Source of the DNA: Desulfobacca sp.
GTDB taxonomy: Bacteria; Desulfobacterota; Desulfobaccia; Desulfobaccales; Desulfobaccaceae
Direction: 5' to 3'
DNA: 64,000 bases
Assembly (NCBI GenBank): GCA_020725545.1
Contig: DYEV01000034.1
Location: 62,001-126,000 of the forward strand
The position numbers and the translations under genes are program-made. Within the stretch, counting starts at the first letter, position 1; each line of letters starts with the position of its first letter. The notes under the pieces are model-generated. The model saw nothing but the letters and a program-made list of their open reading frames with translations, ran no database searches and was not told the DNA's origin. Below, piece by piece: positions 48,395 through 58,300 of the stretch.

Positions 48395-50257
48395 ATGGGA
48401 GGTGTGCTGTTCGTCGTCATGCCCTTTGGGGCCCTGGAAGCCCCCCAAGTGGGGGTCAGCACCATGAAATCCCAACTCATCAGGCACGGTCTGGCCTGTG
48501 ACATCGCCTACCTGAACTTCCCCTTCGCCGCGGCCCTGGGTCCGGACAATTATCAGGAAATCATCAACTATGCTGGTACCTTGTTCATCGGCGAATGGCT
48601 TTTCGCCCAGAATCTCTTTCCTGACAGCCTCGATCACCAGGGTTATATTGACAACATCCTCATGAAAGGCGGCGGCCTGGATGCTGGCAAGGTCCAGCGG
48701 ATTCTGGACTGGACCCACCTCATCGAGCCATTCCTGAGCTTCTGCCTGGCGGAGGTGGAATGGGAACGCTACACGATCATCGGCTTCACCAGCATGTTCG
48801 AGCAGAATCTGGCCAGCCTGGCTCTGGCCAAGCGCCTGAAAGAGCGTTATCCCGACAAAATCATGGTTATGGGCGGCGCCAACTGCGCCGGTCCCATGGG
48901 GCGGCAGCTGCATCAGGCCTTCCCCTTTCTGGACTTCGTCTTTACCGGCGAAGCCGATCTGGTCTTCCCCGAATTGGCCCGCCGTCTGCTCGCCGGCGAA
49001 TCGTGGCAGAATGGCCTGAGGGGCTTTGTTTACCGCCGCGGCCAGGAATCGGTGGACACCGGTCCAGCCCCGCTCCTGCGGGATCTGGACACCCTCCCCT
49101 ACCCCAATTACGATGACTATGTCCACCATCTGCAGTTCACTCCGGTGACGCCCCGGCACAAGGTACAGATGGTCCTGGAAACCTCCCGGGGCTGTTGGTG
49201 GGGCGAAAAGAATCACTGCCGCTTCTGCGGTCTCCACGACCATGAACTCCCTTATCGCGCCAAAACCCCCCAACGGGCTCTGGCCGAAATCCTGCATCTG
49301 GCCGGCCGCTACGGTTTCCCCAACATCATGCCCGTGGATAATATCCTCAACCTCGCCTATTTCAAGACCCTCTTGCCTGAACTGCGCCGCCGCCGGCCGG
49401 GCATCTGCCTGTTTTATGAAACCAAGGCCAACCTCAAAAAGGAGCAGGTGCAGCTCCTCCGGGAAGCCGGGGTCACCCGCATTCAGCCGGGGATCGAGTC
49501 CTTCAGTGCCAATGTCCTGAAGCTCATGCATAAAGGCGTCACGCCCTGGCAGAATATCCAGTTGTTAAAATGGTGCCGTCAGTATCAGGTAGATGCAGCC
49601 TGGAACCTGCTGTACGGCTTCCCCGGCGAAAATTCCCAGGATTATCGCGATACTCTGGAGATTGTTCAGGCCATCAGTCATCTGCACCCGCCCATGGCCT
49701 ACGGCTGGATCGGTATGCACCGTTTCAGCCCCATCTTCCATGATCCGGAAAAGTTTAAGTTGCGGCATATCCGGCCGCTGGCCGCCTACGAGTACCTGTA
49801 TCCCTTTGCCGCCGCCGTCCGGCAGAATCTGGCCTATTTCTTTGATTTCGACTTTGACGGCAAGGAAAAGACCGAGTATTGGTTCCAACCGGTCAAGGCT
49901 GCGGTGGAACTTTGGCAGGCCCAGAGTGAGCAGATCCGCCTGGAGGTCTGCCACCGGGATAGCCAGGGGATGACCGTGCTGGACACCCGGCCCCGGCGCG
50001 TCGGCGATTACCACCGCTTCAATCCCTGGGAGGCCGCGATTTTGACCTACTGCGATGAACCAAAAACCGTCGCTCAGATCCAGACGTTCCTGGCCTCGCA
50101 GCGGCCACCGGCTGCCTATTCGGAGGCCTGGCTATCGTCCTTTCTGGCGGAGCAGCGGGCCAAGCGGCTCCTGCTGCAATTTGACGAGAAGTACCTCAAC
50201 CTCATCCTTTTGGAACCCCCGGCTGCCCAAGCGGGGGGTGCGTTTTGGACCAGATAA
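48395..50257 (+). CDS. RiPP maturation radical SAM protein (B12-type C-methyltransferase family)
   Basis: A 620-residue enzyme like the RiPP maturation radical SAM protein 1 family, members of which are thought to C-methylate peptides using cobalamin. Residues 1-225 resemble a B12-binding fold (VVMPFGALEAPQVGVSTMKSQL and VMGGANCAGPMG) without the DxHxxG motif. The 4Fe-4S motif is C267-x7-C275-x2-C278 (CWWGEKNHCRFC), then the radical SAM barrel (LFYETKANL, GIESFSANVLKLMHKG). The last 90 residues look like a winged-helix substrate-binding domain. AGGAGC precedes the ATG. The presumed substrate gene follows 81 bases later. Confidence 0.88.
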   Translation: MGGVLFVVMPFGALEAPQVGVSTMKSQLIRHGLACDIAYLNFPFAAALGPDNYQEIINYAGTLFIGEWLFAQNLFPDSLDHQGYIDNILMKGGGLDAGKVQRILDWTHLIEPFLSFCLAEVEWERYTIIGFTSMFEQNLASLALAKRLKERYPDKIMVMGGANCAGPMGRQLHQAFPFLDFVFTGEADLVFPELARRLLAGESWQNGLRGFVYRRGQESVDTGPAPLLRDLDTLPYPNYDDYVHHLQFTPVTPRHKVQMVLETSRGCWWGEKNHCRFCGLHDHELPYRAKTPQRALAEILHLAGRYGFPNIMPVDNILNLAYFKTLLPELRRRRPGICLFYETKANLKKEQVQLLREAGVTRIQPGIESFSANVLKLMHKGVTPWQNIQLLKWCRQYQVDAAWNLLYGFPGENSQDYRDTLEIVQAISHLHPPMAYGWIGMHRFSPIFHDPEKFKLRHIRPLAAYEYLYPFAAAVRQNLAYFFDFDFDGKEKTEYWFQPVKAAVELWQAQSEQIRLEVCHRDSQGMTVLDTRPRRVGDYHRFNPWEAAILTYCDEPKTVAQIQTFLASQRPPAAYSEAWLSSFLAEQRAKRLLLQFDEKYLNLILLEPPAAQAGGAFWTR

Positions 50258-50338
50258 CCGGCCGGGGGATGTCCCTGACCAATGGTGCGGCCTTGTCGGC
50301 CCCTCTCCCTTCACCCCCCAATATGGAGGAATCCTTAG

Positions 50339-51367
50339 ATGTGCCAGTATTGTGGTTATGACCCCTATGGCGAGATGTCCGGCCATGGCCCCGGCGAGTG
50401 CTGTCAGGGCGAGTACGACCCCTATGCCGGGGGCTACGATCCCTACGCCGGCGGCTACGGCTATGATCCCTACGCCCCGTCCGCCGGAGCCGCCCCAGCC
50501 TATGAGGAGATGCCGCTGCCTTCGGCCTTCTACCGGCCGCCGGCACAGTTCCGGCCTCCGGCCGCCTTCCGCCCCCAACTCTACAACCGGCCGCCGGCCT
50601 ATCACCGCCCCCCGGTCTATGCCCGGCCGCCGCTGCTGGCCCGACCGCCCATGGGGCCGCAGTATTATTTCGGTCCGCATCCCGAACCCTGGACTGCTGG
50701 CCCGGAAGCCGCTGTGCCCGAGTACGAACCCTACGCCCCGGAAGCTCCGGCATATCAGCCACTGCCGCGGCCCGTGGCCTATTTCCAGCCCCCGGCTTTT
50801 GCCCGGCCGCCGTTGTTCGCCCGACCGCCAGCCTATTTCCGCCCCCCGGCCTACTTCCGCCCGCCGGTCTATGCCCGGCCGCCCATGGGACCGCAATATT
50901 ATTTCGGCCCGCATCCCGAACCCTGGGCTGCCGGCCCGGAAGCCGCTGTGCCTGAGTATGAACCCTACGCCCCGGAAGCTCCGGCATATCAGCCACTGGC
51001 GCGGCCCGTGGCCTATTGCCGCCCTCCGGCCTTTGCCCGGCCGCCGGTGTTCGCCCGCCCGCCGGCCTATTTCCGGCCGCCGGCCTATTTCCGGCCGCCA
51101 GCCTATTTCCGGCCGCCAGCTTATGCCCGGCCACCCATGGGACCGCAGTTTTCTTTCGGGCCGGAGCCCGATCCCTGGGCCGGTGCTTATGAACCCACCG
51201 GGGCGGAGTATGAACCCTATGCCCCGGAAGGTACGGCATATCAGCCACTGCCGCGGCCCGTGGCCTATTGCCGCCCTCCGGCCTTTGCCCGGCCGCCGGT
51301 GTATTTCCGGCCCCCGGTGTATGCCCGGCCGCCTCTGCGCCCGGTGGATTATCCCCCGCCCTTTTAA
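50339..51367 (+). CDS. Candidate multi-core RiPP precursor, Pro/Tyr/Phe-rich repeat protein
   Basis: A 342-residue low-complexity protein. Residues 1-50 have Cys at 2, 5, 21 and 22 and four YDPY units (YDPYAGG twice). From residue 63 onward it is built from RPPAYF/RPPVYA-type hexads. Three long units start with MGPQYYFGPHPEPW (105, 183; variant MGPQFSFGPEPDPW at 267) and contain PEYEPYAPE-APAYQPL-RPVAY. Two more Cys (227, 311) occur in VAYCRPP. No signal peptide or membrane segment. GGAGG lies just upstream. Its place between a RiPP radical SAM gene and a peptidase gene suggests it is the substrate; a structural Pro-rich protein is the alternative. Confidence 0.7.
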   Translation: MCQYCGYDPYGEMSGHGPGECCQGEYDPYAGGYDPYAGGYGYDPYAPSAGAAPAYEEMPLPSAFYRPPAQFRPPAAFRPQLYNRPPAYHRPPVYARPPLLARPPMGPQYYFGPHPEPWTAGPEAAVPEYEPYAPEAPAYQPLPRPVAYFQPPAFARPPLFARPPAYFRPPAYFRPPVYARPPMGPQYYFGPHPEPWAAGPEAAVPEYEPYAPEAPAYQPLARPVAYCRPPAFARPPVFARPPAYFRPPAYFRPPAYFRPPAYARPPMGPQFSFGPEPDPWAGAYEPTGAEYEPYAPEGTAYQPLPRPVAYCRPPAFARPPVYFRPPVYARPPLRPVDYPPPF

Positions 51368-51392
51368 TGGGCCACAGCAATAAATTCTGCAT

Positions 51393-51464
51393 GCGTCCTC
51401 CGGTCTGACGGACGCCTCAGGACCCGTAGACACCGATATCCCGGGGAGATCGCCTCTCCCCGGG
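51393..51464 (+). other. Two hairpins between precursor and peptidase genes
   Basis: GCGTCC (51393-51398) pairs with GGACGC (51410-51415); CCCGGGGAGA (51440-51449) pairs perfectly with TCTCCCCGGG (51455-51464). Neither is followed by a T-run. They may stabilise the upstream mRNA or reduce expression of the peptidase relative to the precursor. Confidence 0.6.
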
Positions 51465-51512
51465 ACCCTGTGTCAATCATCTTCTCACTGCCACCAGAGA
51501 CGGGAGAACCAT

Positions 51513-52985
51513 ATGCCGGAAAAAAAACGTTACATCGTGGCCCACCGCCACGGCCCTCAGTTGGATCCCAAATCCGTTCAGGAATTACAAAATTTTGTGG
51601 CGGCCCACGAAGAAGCCGCCATCAAACGGACCACCCTGGTGGGCCGCACGGTCGTGGAGATGACCGAAGCCCAGATGCAGGAGTTGGCCCAGAAAAATCC
51701 GCAGCTCCTCATTGAGGAAGATCAGGAGCTACAGCTCTTTGGCATGCCCGGCATCCCCGAACGGGTACCCACCGCCGGCGCCTATGAGTTGACCGTAGCA
51801 GTTACCGATGCCGCGGATAACAAACCCCTGGCCAACGTCACAATCTACGGCCTCGGCTCCGGTGTTGCCTATAAAGGCGTCACCGACGCCGACGGCAAGG
51901 CCGTTCTGCAGGTTTTTGAACCGACCCTGGAGCGGCTTATCGCCTCACCGACTGATACTTATTGGTCCAAGGTCATTAACAAGGTCAATCTGGCCAACAC
52001 CTCCACGTTGGCCATCTCCCTGCAGGCCCTGGTCACCACCGGCGCCTATGATTGGGGCCACCGGCTCCTGGGTTTCCATACCGTCAACCAGCGTTGGACC
52101 GGCAACGACATCAAGGTCGGCGTCATCGACTCGGGCATCACCGATAAACACCCCGATCTGAAGCCGGTGGGCGGCTACAACACCCTGGACGGCCAGGATA
52201 ACAACGCTTGGAATATCGACGAAAAAGGCCACGGCACTCATGTGGCCGGGATCATCAACGCGGTCAACAATACCATCGGCGTCGTCGGCGGCGCACCCAA
52301 AGCCAAGATCTATTCTATCAAAGTCTTCCCCGGCGGCTACATCAGCGATCTGGTGGAAGCCGTGGAATGGTGCATCCGCAATAAGATGGACGTCATCAAC
52401 ATGAGTCTGGGGGCCGCCAACCCTTCCCAGGTTTTGGCCCAGGTTCTCCAGGATGCCTACGACCGGGGCATTACCTGTGTGGCCGCCGCCGGCAACGAAA
52501 AGACCCGGGTGGCCTACCCCGCCGCCCTGCCCACGGTGTTGGCCGTCTCGGCCATCGGCCGCTTCGGCACCTTTCCCGAAGACAGCGCCCATGCCTTGAA
52601 AGTATCCCAGACCGTGGACTATCGGGGCGGCCTCTTTGCCGCCAGCTTCACCAACTTCGGTCCGGAAATCGACGTCTGCGCCCCGGGCGTGGCTATTCTC
52701 TCCACCACGCCCTCCGGCTATGCCGCCTGGGACGGCACCTCCATGGCCTGCCCCATGATCAGCGCCCTGGCCGCCCTGATCCTCGAGGCCTACCCGTCCA
52801 TCCGCAGCGGCGATCCCCAACAGCCCGAAGCCGTCAAGGCCCTGCTCTATGGCTCTTGCGCAGATCTGGGCATGCCCCCGGACATCCAAGGCCGCGGCCT
52901 GCCCTTGGCCCACCAGGCCCTGGTCTGGGCCGATTATTATCAACCACCGCAATGGCAGCAGCCGCATTCACCCTCCTACCTGTAA
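51513..52985 (+). CDS. Subtilisin-like S8 peptidase of the RiPP-like locus
   Basis: A 490-residue subtilase. Residues 1-75 resemble an I9-type propeptide (KRYIVAHRHG...EDQELQLFG), 88-150 a carboxypeptidase-regulatory-like beta domain, and about 185-470 the S8 catalytic domain: D206 (VIDSGITD), H240 (GHGTHVAG), N328 (AAAGNE) and S410 (GTSMACP). There is no signal peptide, so it should act in the cytoplasm, as RiPP leader peptidases do. The C-terminus, WADYYQPPQWQQPHSPSYL, is Pro/Tyr-rich like the neighbouring repeat protein. GGGAGA precedes the ATG. Confidence 0.9.
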   Translation: MPEKKRYIVAHRHGPQLDPKSVQELQNFVAAHEEAAIKRTTLVGRTVVEMTEAQMQELAQKNPQLLIEEDQELQLFGMPGIPERVPTAGAYELTVAVTDAADNKPLANVTIYGLGSGVAYKGVTDADGKAVLQVFEPTLERLIASPTDTYWSKVINKVNLANTSTLAISLQALVTTGAYDWGHRLLGFHTVNQRWTGNDIKVGVIDSGITDKHPDLKPVGGYNTLDGQDNNAWNIDEKGHGTHVAGIINAVNNTIGVVGGAPKAKIYSIKVFPGGYISDLVEAVEWCIRNKMDVINMSLGAANPSQVLAQVLQDAYDRGITCVAAAGNEKTRVAYPAALPTVLAVSAIGRFGTFPEDSAHALKVSQTVDYRGGLFAASFTNFGPEIDVCAPGVAILSTTPSGYAAWDGTSMACPMISALAALILEAYPSIRSGDPQQPEAVKALLYGSCADLGMPPDIQGRGLPLAHQALVWADYYQPPQWQQPHSPSYL

Positions 52986-53084
52986 CCCTCCCCATGGCGG
53001 CGCTGGCTCTTATGCGGCGCCGCCAATCTTTTCGCTCATCTCCCCTCCTCCTTGTTCGGCTGACTGCTCACCGCTGCCAGCCCA

Positions 53085-53111
53085 ATAAAAAAGACAGGGC
53101 CGTCCCTGGTC
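53085..53111 (-). terminator. Terminator downstream of the alkaline phosphatase gene
   Basis: On the minus strand, GACCAGGG pairs with CCCTGTC (one bulged base) around ACGG and is followed by TTTTTTATT. It closes the minus-strand phosphatase transcript, 80 bases past its stop. Confidence 0.65.
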
Positions 53112-53189
53112 CTGCCTCATCTGCTCGCACTCCTCCAACCCTGTCGCCAAATAGGGTAGAGGCTTAAATCATCTTAAATCGTCAGCATG

Positions 53190-54782
53190 TTAGGCCCGTA
53201 CCCGGCGTCGGCCGACAATGATCATGCCCATAACACCGGTGACCATGAGAACCATGGAACCGGGGATGGGCACGGGGCAGACCTGGGCCTTGAGGACGGT
53301 AAAGACATCAGTATTGTCGATATAGCGGCCGTCAAAACCCGCCGCCAGCCAGTCAGGGTAGTATTTGGCGAAATAGTCATCTTTGCCGTCCACCAGGGCC
53401 TCAAACAACTCGGCGCCGGCGCCCCGGGCAAACAGGGCTACCAGTTCGTTGGTGTGGTTGTTGGAATGCCATTTCACCTGGGGCACGCCGGCCACATCCG
53501 CTAAGGTCAGGCGATCCATGAACTTGGTATGGGAATTGGGGCCCAAGGGCATGGAATTGCCATGATCGGTAGTAATGATCAGGAGGTTGTTGTCCCAACC
53601 GCCGTTGGCCTCAATCCAGTTGATTACCCAATCCACCGTCTGGTTAAAATCCCGCTGCTCTTCGATGAGCCGGGCGGTCTGGTTACCATGCGCGGCCCAG
53701 TCCACGGCACCACCCTCGATCTGGATGAAGAAGCCTTTGTTAGTGGTGGCCTGGCTTTTGGCGGCGAGGGCGTTGACCGCACCCTTGGTCATGGTCAGAA
53801 GGGTGGGAACGTTTTTGTTCAAGGGATCCTCGTCCACCTTATCCGTGGGGGCAAAGCCGCTGCGGGACTGCTGCAAAGTGGTGGCCACTTCGGCGGTGCC
53901 CACCAGCCGCAGGTTGGTCGGATTGGTTAAGAGAGGCGAGGTGCCGTTGGCCAGTTTCTCGAAATCCGGCTTGGTCTGGATCAGCTTCCAGCCCTCGGGA
54001 TGGGTCCCTTCGTTCAGGGCAATCCAGGTGTCCCGACCGCCCACATAGCGGGCCACCGAATCAGTGACCGCCGGATTGTTGTAATTGACAATCTGCCGGA
54101 TGCCGTCATCGTTGAATTGCGGGTGCCCGGCCCCCATAATCACGTCCATAACCTTGCCGTTGAGCATATTATTGGCAATGGCTATATAGTTGTTCCGGCT
54201 GATATTGTGGGCATTGCTGAACGCAGCCGGGGTAGCGTGGGACCATTGCACAGAGGAGATGGTACCTACCGCCTTGCCACATTCCTTGGCCAATTCCGGG
54301 ATGGTGGGCTTGAGGGGCGCGCCCACATCTTTGGGATCATTGCTCCAATTAATGGCATTGTTATAGGTCTTCTGACCGGTGGCCAGGGCCGTGCCAGCCG
54401 CAGCTGAATCGACGGCGTTCTGCCGCAGATAGTGATAACCCTCGAAATAGTAAGGATAGCCGCCAGAGCTGCCCGCCTTGGGGGTGGCATCCCAGGCCTT
54501 GGCAGGATTGTAGCTCACTTCCTGCACATTCCCACCCTTGGGTGTGTTGGCCATGTTCAAGGGATACGTGGTCATGAGGTATTTCTTGTAATCCTTCCCA
54601 AAATAGGGGGAAGCCGTGGTGCTGCCTTTGGTATACAGGTCTGCCGCGTCCCAGGCGCCGAGGCTGGCCCCGTCCGAAATCATCATGAAGACGTTTTTGC
54701 CCCCGGCCCATGCAGGGAGCGCCACCGAGAAAGCTAAGGCCAACACCAGGCTGGCCAGCCCATATTTTCTCAGATTCAACAT
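53190..54782 (-). CDS. Alkaline phosphatase with PEP-CTERM-like tail
   Basis: A 530-residue secreted phosphomonoesterase of the PhoA superfamily. Signal peptide MLNLRKYGLASLVLALAF...AWA; metal Asp in FMMISDGASLG; the phosphorylated Ser in NAVDSAAAGTALATG; further metal ligands in GGAVDWAAHGNQ and IITTDHGN. The C-terminus CPVPIPGSMVLM, a hydrophobic helix and GRRRVRA form a PEP-CTERM-type sorting signal, so the enzyme is probably processed by an exosortase. Likely role: phosphate release from organic esters outside the cell. Confidence 0.92.
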   Translation of the reverse strand: MLNLRKYGLASLVLALAFSVALPAWAGGKNVFMMISDGASLGAWDAADLYTKGSTTASPYFGKDYKKYLMTTYPLNMANTPKGGNVQEVSYNPAKAWDATPKAGSSGGYPYYFEGYHYLRQNAVDSAAAGTALATGQKTYNNAINWSNDPKDVGAPLKPTIPELAKECGKAVGTISSVQWSHATPAAFSNAHNISRNNYIAIANNMLNGKVMDVIMGAGHPQFNDDGIRQIVNYNNPAVTDSVARYVGGRDTWIALNEGTHPEGWKLIQTKPDFEKLANGTSPLLTNPTNLRLVGTAEVATTLQQSRSGFAPTDKVDEDPLNKNVPTLLTMTKGAVNALAAKSQATTNKGFFIQIEGGAVDWAAHGNQTARLIEEQRDFNQTVDWVINWIEANGGWDNNLLIITTDHGNSMPLGPNSHTKFMDRLTLADVAGVPQVKWHSNNHTNELVALFARGAGAELFEALVDGKDDYFAKYYPDWLAAGFDGRYIDNTDVFTVLKAQVCPVPIPGSMVLMVTGVMGMIIVGRRRVRA

Positions 54783-55361
54783 ACACTTGACTCCTTTTCA
54801 GGGATTAGGTTGGGTTTGTTATAATTAACAAGCTGCCCAGGCGTGGCCAAGGCTTGTTGATATGCCGCCACGCCGAAATTCCTGCCCTACCGCCGCCGAT
54901 CCCTCCTTTCGTGTTGGATTGGACAGCCGACTCCGGCCAGCTACCCGGTCAACACTGTAATCCCCCCCTGTTTTGACCAAGTTTGGAAAAAATTAAAAAA
55001 GATTAAATATTGGTTAAAAATGGCGGACTGGCAGGGATCGTTGGCAGGGGGAAATTATACCTCCCATCGCATTGCCCTGTTGCCTTACACCACAGACAGA
55101 GATCACCGGCAGGTTATTTAAATGCGGGTATTCTTATGAATTAATTCACTTTATTGATATTATAGTTAAATTCACAATGCCACAAATTTTCTCTTTACAT
55201 TCTACTCTTCCTGTTTTTAAATTTAATTTAGCATGACTGGCATCTTGCCCATGACAAGGAAAAACCTCAGGGAATCTAAGGAGAAAGGAGGGAACAACCA
55301 GGAACATCGCTCTGTTTCGCGTGTTCGCCATCCCTGATTTTATCCAATCGGGAGAGTAAGT
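54783..55361. other. Divergent intergenic region between phosphatase and formate dehydrogenase genes
   Basis: About 580 bases without a gene. The parts at 54985-55020 and 55115-55230 are A/T-rich and probably hold the two divergent promoters, but I could not pick a convincing -35/-10 pair or a Pho box. A TTCACAA half-site occurs at 55168-55175. Confidence 0.45.
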
Positions 55362-58300
55362 ATGAGTATTACCCGCCGAAGCTTTCTCAAAGGGTTGGGC
55401 GGCGGCCTGGCCTCCATGGGTCTGGCCGAGGCCCTCTGGCAATCGCCCAGTTGGGCCTATCAGGTACCTGCCGCCAAGATAAAAAACGCCGCCATCACCA
55501 CCTCCATCTGTCCGTATTGCGGCGTCGGCTGCGGCCTCATCGTCCACAGCAGCAACGGCCGACTCCTTAACGTCGAAGGCGATCCTGACCATCCCATTAA
55601 TCAAGGTTCCCTCTGTAGCAAGGGGCAGGCCGTCTTCCAGATTGTGAATAATGACCTGCGGTTAAAAAAGGTGAAATACCGGGCCCCGGGAAGCGACGAC
55701 TGGGAAGAAAAGCCCCTGGATTGGGCCCTCCATATCTTAGCGGAGCGGATCAAGGCCACCCGGGACGCCCATTTTATCGAAAAGTCGCCGGAAGGGGTCA
55801 CCGTCAACCGCACCGAGGCCATCGCCTCCATCGGCGGCGCCGCCCTCAATAATGAAGAATGCTATCTGATCTCCAAATTGATGCGGGCCTTGGGCATCGT
55901 CTATCTGGAACACCAGGCCCGCCTCTGACACTCCTCCACTGTGGCCTCGTTGGGGCCCACCTTCGGCCGGGGTGCCATGACCAACCATTGGAATGACCTG
56001 GCCAACAGCGATTGCATCCTCATTGTCGGGGCCAACCCGGCGGAAAATCATCCCATCAGCTTTAAACACATCGGCACCGCCCTGGAGAAAGGGGCCAAAC
56101 TCATCGTCGTCGACCCCCGTTTTACCCGCTCCGCGGCCAAAGCCGATCTCTTTATCCGCCTGCGGCCCGGCAGCGACATCGCCTTGTTCAACTGTTTAAG
56201 CAATTATGTCATCCAAAATAATCTCTTTCATAAGGACTACGTCGTCAATTACACCAACGCCAGTTATATTATAAAATCAGGGTTCGATTTTCAGGAAGGC
56301 CTCTTCTCTGGCTTTGATCCGGCCAAGAAGGCCTATGATTTCTCCACGTGGGATTATGAGACGGATGGGCAAGACAATCCGCTCACCGATCCCACCCTGC
56401 AGCATCCCCGCTGCGTCTTCCAGTTGCTCAAGCAGGAATTCAGCCGCTATACGCCGGAATTGGCCGAAGCCGTCACCGGCGTGCCCAAAGAGCAGGTCCT
56501 GGCCATGGCCAAACTGTATAGCAGCACCGGGCAGCCGGGCAAGGCCGGGACCATCATGTATGCCATGGGCGCCACCCAACATTCCACCGGTGTACAGATC
56601 ATCCGCAGCTACTCCATTCTGCAGCTCCTGTTGGGCAATATGGGCATACCGGGAGGCGGCATCAATGCCCTCCGGGGAGAGAGCAACGTCCAGGGCTCCA
56701 CGGACATGGCCCTCCTCTTCCATGTGGTGCCGGGGTATATGGCCATCCCCAATGCCGCCAACCATCCAACCCTGAAGGATTATCTGGAAAAGGAAACCCC
56801 TAAGGCCAGTTTTTGGGTCAATAAACCGAAATTTTTCATCAGCCTGCTCAAGGCCTGGTGGCTGGATGCCGCAACCCCTGAAAATAATTTCGCCTATGAT
56901 TATCTCCCCAAGATCGGCAAGGGTTATGAGGGCGGCGGCTATTCCTGGGTGCCCATGATGCATGCCATGGACAACGGCGATATCAAAGGTCTCATCGCCT
57001 GGGGCATGAATCCGGCGGTGGGGTCCGCCAATCTGAACCATACTTATGCAGCCCTGGCCAACCTCGAGTGGCTGGCCGCCTTTGACCTCTGGGAAACGGA
57101 GACCGCCGTTTTCTGGAAGCGCCCTGGCGCCAATCCCCAGGAGATCAAGACCGAGGTCTTCCTCTTCCCGGTAGCCGATGCCTTGGAGAAAGAAGGCTCC
57201 ATCAGCAACAGTGGCCGCTGGATCCAATGGCGCTATCCGGCGGCCAAGCCCCAAGGCGACGCCAGGAGCGATCTCTGGTACGTCAACCGCCTAGCCCTGG
57301 AGTTGAAGAAACTGTATCGGGAAGACCTCAGGGCTGTCTGTCCGAAACCCATCGGCCACCTGTATTGGAACTATGGCGATAATCCCGATGTCCATCTGGT
57401 GGCCAAGGAGATCAACGGCTTCACCGTCGCCGACCGCAAACAGGTGGCCAATTTCCTGGCCCTGAAAGACGACGGCTCCACCGCCTGTGGCTGCTGGATC
57501 TATTCCGGGTTTTACCCCGGTCTGGACAAGAACGATAACAAGGCTGCGGCCCGAGACAAGAAAGACCCCAGCGGTCTAGGCCTTTATCCCGGGTGGGCCT
57601 TCTCCTGGCCGGTGAACCGGCGCATCATTTATAACCGCTGTTCCGTGGACGCCCAGGGTCAGCCCTGGAATCCGGCCAAGGCCCTGGTCCGCTGGGATGA
57701 CGCGGCCCATAAATGGATTAGGAACGACGTCCCTGACTTCAAGTGGATCGATCCGGCCACCAAAATGGAGGCGCCACCCGAGGCTTCATTGGCCACCGCC
57801 TATCTCATGCTGCCCGAAGGCCGGGCCCGCCTCTTCATCCCCAAAGGCGCCACCCGGGAAGGTCCCTACCCGGTCCACTACGAAGCCCTGGAGTGCCCCT
57901 TTATCAATCCGGTCTATCCCAAGCAGCAATCCAACCCGGTGGTCAAGATTTGGAAGTCCAAATTGGATCAATACGCCCAGATCTGCGATCCTCTCTATCC
58001 CTATATCGCCACCACCTTCCGGCTGACGGAACATTGGCAGACCGGCGCCATGACCCGGAATCTCCCCTGGCAGGCGCAACTCTTCCCCGAAATGTTCATC
58101 GAGATCAGCCCCAATCTGGCTAAGGCCAAGGGTATCAAGCCCGGCGATTGGCTCAAGGTGTCCAGCGCCCGGGGCTCGGTGTTGGCCCGGGCCCAGGTGA
58201 CCAATCGGGTCCAGGCCTTCCGCTGCGGTCTGCCGGGCATGGAAACCACCGTGGAAATGGTGGCCCTGCCCTGGCATTTCGGCTTCGCCGGCCTAATCAC

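Noticed and set aside
50132-51433. Long minus-strand open frames (about 400 codons) opposite the Pro/Tyr-rich repeat gene
   Set aside because: They mirror the GC-rich repeat codons of the plus-strand gene, run through the end of the radical SAM gene and have no ribosome binding site or recognisable domain.
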